A DNA stretch of 64,000 nucleotides from Glycine soja (taxonomy: Eukaryota; Streptophyta; Magnoliopsida; Fabales; Fabaceae), in the NCBI RefSeq assembly GCF_004193775.1, contig NC_041003.1:23180877-23244876 (forward strand), given 5' to 3'. This document shows positions 58,036 to 64,000 of the stretch, one piece after another; the first letter of the stretch is position 1; each line of letters starts with the position of its first letter. Position numbers and translations under genes: made by a program. Below the pieces are notes generated by a model. That model did no database searches. It worked only from the letters and a program-made list of their open reading frames with translations, and was not told the origin of the DNA.

Positions 58036-59420
58036 TTATTTAGTTCATAACATGTTCTAAATCAATTCCTAGAAGTAGTCTTGTTCTTGAACTTTTTTTT
58101 TGCTTTCTAAGTTTCCTACATGATGCCTATGATGAAGTTGAGTTGTGGTGCTGAGTTGTGGCTGGATTTGTGAATCAAAATAAGTCTTAAGCTTTCTTTA
58201 ATTGTGTTATTCAAGATAATTGAGCATAAGCAAACACAAATTGTAACTATCCAAGCCTTAAGCAACATAAACACTACTCTTGATTTCTAGGTTGAAATCG
58301 CTGGTGCTGGCAGCTTGAACATACGAACTTTTATAAATTACTGGGAATTGGTCACTACGTTTTATGAGCTGAAACTTTTACTGAATTTTCTAGACATCTG
58401 GACCAAAATTATAAAAAAGGAACCAAGTGATTTGGATTAAAGGAAAAAATAAGAAAAATCTCACAAGTTGGCAGAAAAATCAGTGTCTAGGAAAAAAAAA
58501 GTGAAAGGAAAGCGTGCTTGTTGTTCTAGCTCAAAATTTGTTCTATAATTGGTGCCTATTTTATACCAATCCTGGTTCTGAAATTTCAATTGAAAATTAT
58601 TGTGAAAACAAGTGCCAAAACTAGAGGTTTCTTGAGTCTTTTTTTTTAGAGTTTTTCTACTCTACTCTAGAGCCATTCTAGGTTTCTCTTTGAGTCCTAG
58701 CTTGCTTTTTTGTGCTTTTCATTGCTTTAATTGTTGAATAATCCTTGGAAATCTGTCTTGTTAAAACTCTATTGGTTTAGCTTTCATTTCATTTTTTGTC
58801 TTTGGTTATTGCTTGTCTCTTTGTTTCCTTGCTTGTGAGTTGCCATATAGGGAATTGGAAAGGAGGATTGGTGCCATATCTTGAAGAATTTGAGTCAAGA
58901 AGCAAGGGGCCAACCACCTTAAGAGCTATTGGACTAAGAAGCACTCCAAATTGAGTGAAATACTAAAGAGAGAATAGCCACCACAATTGAGGACTTTTTT
59001 TTTGTAATTTTGTAATTGACAATTTGTTTTGCTTTCAAATTTTGTAACAAAAAGGCCTTTCATTGGAAGTAAGTTGGGAGCCTCCAATAGGTCACCCTAC
59101 TTCCATTTGTGTGTAATAGTTTTAGGCAATTTTCCCTTAGGATAGTGAGTGTTTTGTTGGGAACCTTAAATGAGGTCATCCAAACACTCTTAGGATCCGC
59201 CTAGTTTGCATTTCTTGCACTTTAATTTCTTGCTTACTTTCATAGCTTATTTCCTTTACCCTCCATTGTCAAACCACCTAGATAGCTTGCCTTTTACCAA
59301 TTAGTTTTTACCTTATCTTTCACACCTCTTTTAGTGTTTATTTTGGCTAGTTTCAACCATAGTTTCTTTTACCTTTTTTTCAAACCCCCAACATGAAAGA
59401 ACCATAACTTAGGAACCAAC
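58036..59420 (+). other. Leader of element C
   Basis: About 1.4 kb between the left LTR region and the gag start. AT-rich with no recognisable gene; no TGGTATCAGAGC-type primer site found. Such long leaders before gag occur in plant chromoviruses. Confidence 0.65.
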
Positions 59421-62174
59421 ATGAGTCTTCATTCTTTATCTAGTGTTAATGGTGAGGGTTCTACTCCTAAGGACCCCTTGTATAAGATATTAGATGAGTT
59501 GAGATCCCTTAAGTTGTGGAAAGAAAAACAAGAGAGAAAAGAAAAAGGTAAAAAAAGAGTGGAAGAAATAAGTCAAGATGAAAGAGAGAAAATAAGAGAG
59601 GAAGAAAGAAGAAAAATAATGAAAGAAATGAAAAGGGAAAAACATGCCTCCTATAGTAGTCATGACTCTTGCAAGAGTTTAAGTGAAGAACTTAGCGACT
59701 ATTATAGAGGGCGTCATAGTTCACATACTAAACATCACTCCCAAAGAAGAGAAAAGGATAAAAGGCCTCAAGAGGTTAACATTAGCCTCCCATATTTCCA
59801 TGGAAAAGATAATGTTGAGGCTTACTTAGATTGGGAAATGAAGGTTGAACAACTCTTTGCTTGCCATCATATTAGCGAAGAGAGAAAAGTTCCATTGGCT
59901 ACCCTTAGCTTTCAAGGGTATACCCTCTATTGGTGGACTTCCCTTGTTAGGGAATGTAGGATTCATGGGGATCCTCCAGTAGAGTATTGGAATGATCTTA
60001 AGAGTGTCCTTAATAAGAGGCACATTCCCTCCTACTATGAAAGGGAGCTTATGGACAAGCTCCAAAGGCTTACACAAGGGAGTATGAGTGTTGAAGAATA
60101 TAGACAACAAATGGAACTACTCCTTTTAAGAGCTGGACTTAGGGAAGAGGAAAGAACAAGCATAGCTAGGTTCCTTAGTGGACTTAATATGGAAGTGAGG
60201 GACAAGGTTGAACTCCTTCCATATAGGGACCTAGATGAGCTAGTCCAACTTTTTATAAGAGTGGAGCAACAACTTAAAAGAAAGCCTTCTTCAAAATCTT
60301 ATGGCTCTCACTCTTATCCAAGGAAGGACCAAGCCCATGGAATTTTGGGGGCTGCACCTTCAAAACCTAAGGAAGATAAGGGTAAGACCATAGAGAAATA
60401 CACCCCTAAGACTAGTTCCCAAGAAAGGACTAGCAATATTAAATGCTTCAAATGTCTTGGGAGATGTCACATTGCCTCTCAATGCCCCACAAAGAAAACC
60501 ATGATCATGAGGGGTCAAGACATTTATAGTAGTCAAGAGGAGACTACTTCTTTCCCTTCCTCTAGTGGAAGTGAAGATGAAGTAAGGGGTGGAGAGTCTA
60601 GTGAGGAAGTCTACCCCCATGAAGAAGGTGACCTCTTAATGGTTAGAAGTCTCCTTGGAGGTCAATCGTGTGATCTATCTCAATCCCAAAGAGAGAACAT
60701 CTTTCATACAAGATGCAAAATTTTAGATAAAACTTGTTCTCTCATTGTGGATAATGGATCTTGTTGCAATTGTTGTAGCACAAGATTAGTTTCCAAGTTG
60801 AACCTCACTATCATTCCCCACCCAAAACCTTATAAACTTCAATGGCTCAATGAGCAAGGGGAAATGATAGTTAATCAACAAGTGAATGTACCTTTCTCCA
60901 TTGGGACATATAAGGATGAAGTTAATTGTGATATAGTTCCCATGGAGGCAGGAAATATTCTTTTAGGAAGGCCATGGCAATTTGATAGGAAGATAATTTA
61001 TAATGGCCTAACTAATGAAATTACCCTCACCCATCTTGGCACTAAATTTGTGTTGCATCCTCAAACACCTTCACAGGTGGCCAAAGATCAACTAACTATG
61101 AAAGATAAGAGGGATGAGGAGGAAAAACTAGAAAAACAAAAGAAAAAGAAGGATAGTAAGGCCTTGTCTTCAAAGGCCAAAGGGAAGGGAAAGGAGGAAA
61201 ACGATTCCTCCAAGAATATTGTTAAGAAGGAAAATCATTTTGCAACAAAAGGTGATATTAAAAGGGAACTCCTTCTTAAAAAATCTTTCTACCTTCTCCT
61301 ATCAAGGGAAAAATCTCTTAGCACCGCTATACCTCTTGAGCTTGAGGTTATTCCTCAAGTAAAAGAGTTTTTGGATGAGGGTTTGGTTCGCAAGAGCTTA
61401 AATCCTTGTGCTTTGTTGGTGCCTAAAATAGGTATTATTAGGCACCAAATCCCTATGATAGGTGGCATGATGAATATGTTGAGAAGTGCAACACTCTTTT
61501 CTAAAATCACTCATGCACCCAACATCTTCATGGTTTGTGTACATAGGGACTCATTAGGTAGGTTTGTTCTTATTTTTTGTTTCAATGCAAACCTAGGTGC
61601 TCATGTGGGACACCTTAGGTTTGTCGTAATTTTTTGTAGGAATAATCAACATGAAAATAAAGAAAAAGGTATGTTTTATTCCATTACATTCCTTAAATTT
61701 TTAAATAGTAATCAAGGGCTTCCCATGGACACTAAGAGAATAAAGGTCATTCTTGAGTGGCCTACTCCACCAAGTATAAGGGAAATTTGGGGCTTCAATA
61801 TCTTAGCAAACTTTTACAAATGGTTTGTCCCATATTTTTCTATACTTGTAGCACCACTCATTGAGTGGGTGCGGAACTATATTCTCTCATGGGAAGATGG
61901 CCAGGAAAGGGGTTTTCAGTCCTTACCGTACTCTAACATACCCAACATCACCAATACATATGTTTTTATTCTTTTTACAGGTGTTGAGGAAAGAATCCAT
62001 GAGTTTCAAGAACCCCTGGATTTGAGGTCAAATCCTTTTCAAGGGGGAGGGAATGATGCAATCCTACCCCCAGGGGCATTGGATAGAAGACTCCAAGAAG
62101 ATTGGGCAAGAGATGCAAGAGAAGGCACTAGGGTTCTCATGAGCCTTAGGGTAGATTTCGGGCCCATGGGCTAA
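59421..62174 (+). CDS. gag-protease polyprotein of element C with deleted RT
   Basis: Open for 917 codons from ATG at 59421 (preceded by ACCAAC). A K/E/R-rich coiled-coil-like N-terminus covers residues ~30-115. The Retrotrans_gag domain is at ~122-290 (LPYFHGKDNVEAYLDWEMKV; GYTLYWWTSLVRE; QRLTQGSMSVEEYRQQME). The zinc knuckle is C-x2-C-x4-H-x4-C near 342-355. The aspartic protease has IVDNGS near 440, where DGG or DSG is usual. It then shows a damaged RT: the N-terminal EFLDEGLVRKSLNPCALLVPK and a YSITFLKFLN...RIKVILEWPTPPS segment remain, but the palm with the Y-x-D-D site is gone. No RNase H or integrase. The end, LDLRSNPFQGGGND, runs into the 3' LTR. It could supply particle protein at best. 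Confidence 0.85.
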   Translation: MSLHSLSSVNGEGSTPKDPLYKILDELRSLKLWKEKQERKEKGKKRVEEISQDEREKIREEERRKIMKEMKREKHASYSSHDSCKSLSEELSDYYRGRHSSHTKHHSQRREKDKRPQEVNISLPYFHGKDNVEAYLDWEMKVEQLFACHHISEERKVPLATLSFQGYTLYWWTSLVRECRIHGDPPVEYWNDLKSVLNKRHIPSYYERELMDKLQRLTQGSMSVEEYRQQMELLLLRAGLREEERTSIARFLSGLNMEVRDKVELLPYRDLDELVQLFIRVEQQLKRKPSSKSYGSHSYPRKDQAHGILGAAPSKPKEDKGKTIEKYTPKTSSQERTSNIKCFKCLGRCHIASQCPTKKTMIMRGQDIYSSQEETTSFPSSSGSEDEVRGGESSEEVYPHEEGDLLMVRSLLGGQSCDLSQSQRENIFHTRCKILDKTCSLIVDNGSCCNCCSTRLVSKLNLTIIPHPKPYKLQWLNEQGEMIVNQQVNVPFSIGTYKDEVNCDIVPMEAGNILLGRPWQFDRKIIYNGLTNEITLTHLGTKFVLHPQTPSQVAKDQLTMKDKRDEEEKLEKQKKKKDSKALSSKAKGKGKEENDSSKNIVKKENHFATKGDIKRELLLKKSFYLLLSREKSLSTAIPLELEVIPQVKEFLDEGLVRKSLNPCALLVPKIGIIRHQIPMIGGMMNMLRSATLFSKITHAPNIFMVCVHRDSLGRFVLIFCFNANLGAHVGHLRFVVIFCRNNQHENKEKGMFYSITFLKFLNSNQGLPMDTKRIKVILEWPTPPSIREIWGFNILANFYKWFVPYFSILVAPLIEWVRNYILSWEDGQERGFQSLPYSNIPNITNTYVFILFTGVEERIHEFQEPLDLRSNPFQGGGNDAILPPGALDRRLQEDWARDAREGTRVLMSLRVDFGPMG
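62041..62053 (+). other. Polypurine tract of element C
   Basis: AAGGGGGAGGGAA immediately before the LTR start TGATGC; it also codes the Gly-Gly-Gly-Asn end of the polyprotein. Confidence 0.85.
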
Positions 62175-63015
62175 GTATGAGCCCACTTATCTTTGTAAAT
62201 ATTAGATTAAGGTTTCATTATTTTTGGGCCTTGTATTTAGGGCTCCATAATGTATGTAGGGTACCCTAGAAATATAGGATTTTTCAGCCCTTGTATTTTA
62301 GGGCACCTAGACTAGTTTTTGTATTAGGGGTAGTTTTGTAATTTCACACGCACTAAGTGGATATTTGATGTGTGTGGTTGGAAATAAATTTAATTGAATT
62401 GGTAGAAGTCCAATCCAATTAAATTTTAGAGGGGGAGGTGAGCATTTGCTTACTACACCCCATTGCCACATCATATAGTCACACTTTGTGCATGTCCTTC
62501 ATGCTTTTCATGCCTCATGACACCTAAGCACACTTAGTGGAGAATCTTGGAATTGATCTTGGATTAGTGGGCTGAACCATAACTAAAATTCACTAATCAT
62601 AATTAGTGAAAATTTGGCTCCAAAGTTTGGCTCCACAAATTCAATTTCAAATTCAAGTGAAATTTGAATTTCCCTCCAATTTTGTGTGACACTTAGGCTA
62701 TAAATAGAGGTCATGTGTGTGCATTTTTTTCAACTTTGATCATTTGAATATTAAACTTCAGATTTCAAAGCTCATTTAGAGCACAAAATTTCGTGCTCTT
62801 CTCTCCCTCTCCCTTCATTCATCTCCTTCTTCCTCCAAGCTCTTATCCATGGCCTCCTATGGTGGTGAGCTTCTTCTAGACTCATCTTCTCCTTGAAGTG
62901 GCGTCTCCTCTCTCTCTTCCTTTCTCCATTCCGCTGCCATTCATCTTCCAAGAAGCAAAGGAATCCATTGATGAAGAAGATCCTAGGCCTACAAGCTCCA
63001 ATGGAGCTTGCATCA
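62054..63015 (+). repeat. 3' LTR of element C (962 bp)
   Basis: TGATGCAATCC to GCTTGCATCA, partner of 57021-57983. TATAAATA at 62699-62706. The U5 end happens to be in frame with Athila RT, giving a chance 115-codon chimeric frame (62893-63240) that is not evidence of a gene. Confidence 0.92.
62699..62706 (+). promoter_or_regulatory. TATA box of the element C 3' LTR
   Basis: TATAAATA, same context as at 57667. Transcripts from it would run into the Athila RT remnant. Confidence 0.6.
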
Positions 63016-63020
63016 CAGGT
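63016..63020. other. Target site duplication of element C, right copy
   Basis: CAGGT; with 57016-57020 it brackets the element, and both sides join in frame as Athila RT. Confidence 0.88.
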
Positions 63021-64000
63021 TACCAAAAAGGACCATTTTCCCCTGCCATTCATTGACCAGATGCTTGAACGCATGGCAGGTAAATCTCACTACTGTTTCC
63101 TTGATGGTTTTTCTGGTTATATGCAAATCACTATTGCTCTTGAGGATCAGGAAAAGACCACATTCACCTGCCCCTTCGACACTTTTGCCTATAGGAGGAT
63201 GCCTTTCGGCCTGTGCAATGCCCCTGGTACCTTCCAGTGATGCATGATCAGTATTTTCAATGATTTTTTAGAAAATTGCATAGAGGTGTTTATGGATTAT
63301 TTCACTGTATATGGATCCTCTTTTGATGTTTGTCTGGATAGTTTAGAGAAGGTTTTGAATAGATGCATTGAAAGTAACCTTGTTCTATATTTTGAAAAAT
63401 GTTATTTTATGGTTGAGCAAGGTATAGTTTTAGGCCACATTATTTCCAATAAGGGCATTGAAGTAGATCCTGCAAAAATTTCTGTTATTTCACAATTGCC
63501 TTACCCCTCTTGCGTGCGAGAGGTGTGATCTTTTCTTGGTCATGCAGGATTCTACAGGCGCTTTATAAGAGATTTTAGCAAAGTAGCCCTTCCACTATCC
63601 AACTAGTTGCAAAAGGAGGTGGAGTTTGACTTTAATGATAAATGCAAAGAGGCTTTTGATTGCCTCAAAAGAGCACTGACTACCACCCCCATCATTCAGG
63701 CACCCGACTGGATGGCCCGTTTTGAGCTTATGTGTGATGCATCAAATTATGCATTGGGGGTTGTCCTTGCACAGAAAATTGATAAATTTCCTAGGGTAAT
63801 ATATTATGCTTCTAGGACTTTAGATGCTGCTTAAGCGAATTATACTACTATTTAGAAAGAGCTACTAGCCATAGTTTTTGCTCTTGAAAAATTTTGTTGT
63901 TATTTGCTTGGTACTCGCATTATTGTTTATACTGACCATGCCACTCTAAAGTACTTGTTGAAGAAGGCTGATTCAAAGCCTAGGTTGATCCGATGGATGC
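63021..64000 (+). pseudogene. Athila copy 2: reverse transcriptase and RNase H, degenerate
   Basis: RT motifs in order: KKDHFPLPFIDQMLERM, YCFLDGFSGYMQI, PFGLCNAPGTFQ followed by an in-frame TGA (63238-63240), then FMDYFTVYG (63289-63315), where the family has a second Asp in place of Tyr. LGHIISNKGIEVDPAKI follows, then a TGA (63526-63528), FYRRFIRDFSKVALPLS and a TAG (63604-63606). RNase H starts at about 63710 (FELMCDASNYALGVVLAQ, YYASRTLDAA, TAA at 63832-63834, another TAG near 63854, [23 protein letters not shown]). The stops are mostly of the CGA-to-TGA or CAA-to-TAA kind expected from decay of methylated cytosine. The gene runs past the window end. Confidence 0.88.

Larger units (their letters stand above)
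57021..63015 (+). mobile_element. Element C: small chromovirus-like Ty3/gypsy element (6.0 kb)
   Basis: Two LTRs of 963 and 962 bp, 5-bp duplications CAGGT, polypurine tract (62041-62053) and one 917-codon gag-pro-RT-remnant frame. RNase H and integrase are missing and RT has lost its core, so it is non-autonomous. The LTRs differ at only about eight to ten positions by eye, so insertion is fairly recent. A peculiarity is that the left LTR is followed by 52 bp of host Athila sequence where the primer site should be. Confidence 0.87.
55073..64000 (+). mobile_element. Athila-lineage element, copy 2, interrupted by element C
   Basis: Begins inside gag at the breakpoint with the Y LTR, continues through protease and the start of RT to 57020, is interrupted by element C, and resumes at 63016-63020 with RT and RNase H to the window end. 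It overlaps copy 1 for about 0.9 kb of gag/protease (compare 22780-23688) with many small differences. It is therefore a different copy, not the other half of copy 1. Confidence 0.82.

Noticed and set aside
62893..63240. 115-codon ORF joining LTR sequence to RT
   Set aside because: Chance in-frame join of the element C LTR end with Athila RT; ends at a stop inside RT.

Overview
The window looks like plant, most likely legume and probably soybean (Glycine), repeat-rich heterochromatin of the pericentromeric type. This rests on recognising Ogre/Tat-like, Athila-like, chromovirus-like and SIRE-like LTR retrotransposon sequences, on AT-rich spacers, and on the absence of any host gene. I found no intact cellular gene, no rRNA or tRNA gene and no canonical centromere satellite.

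Layout. (1) 1-18560: element A, minus strand. It is a large gag-only Ogre/Tat-like element (3' LTR cut by the window start, 5' LTR 16290-18560). (2) 18561-20886: element D, minus strand, a relative of A. Only its leader and 5' LTR are present; A appears to sit inside it. (3) 20887-23688: 5' part of an Athila-lineage Ty3/gypsy element (Athila 1), with degenerate gag. (4) 23689-55072: element Y, plus strand, a diverged Ogre-like relative inserted in Athila 1. It is itself split by (5) element B, 35172-51727, minus strand, a complete 16.6-kb sister of A flanked by the target duplication GGAGG. (6) 55073-64000: a second, different Athila copy (gag end, protease, RT, RNase H, all broken). It is interrupted by (7) element C, 57021-63015, a 6.0-kb chromovirus-like element with target duplication CAGGT and an open 917-codon gag-pro reading frame whose RT core is deleted.

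A, B and Y share a non-autonomous design: LTR, tRNA primer site, leader, (ORF1 in A and B only), gag, then no pol. In place of pol is a shared cargo: a SIRE-like LTR fragment, a 24-bp hairpin minisatellite, a fragment resembling the 'putative plant transposon protein' domain, several tandem arrays, then the polypurine tract and 3' LTR. They would have to borrow reverse transcriptase and integrase from autonomous relatives. Soybean gag-only/autonomous partnerships of this sort are known; I cannot verify which named family these are.

The most striking signal is repeated hairpin architecture. The 24-bp minisatellite and the 127-bp array both consist of units whose two stem arms change together between copies. 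A ~65-nt two-hairpin module with paired TACGTA motifs occurs 13 times, in the transcribed part of the LTRs and near the 3' end of the internal region. A 164-bp array is visibly built from the LTR terminus plus adjacent internal sequence after loss of the polypurine tract between GACA repeats. All comparisons were made by eye.
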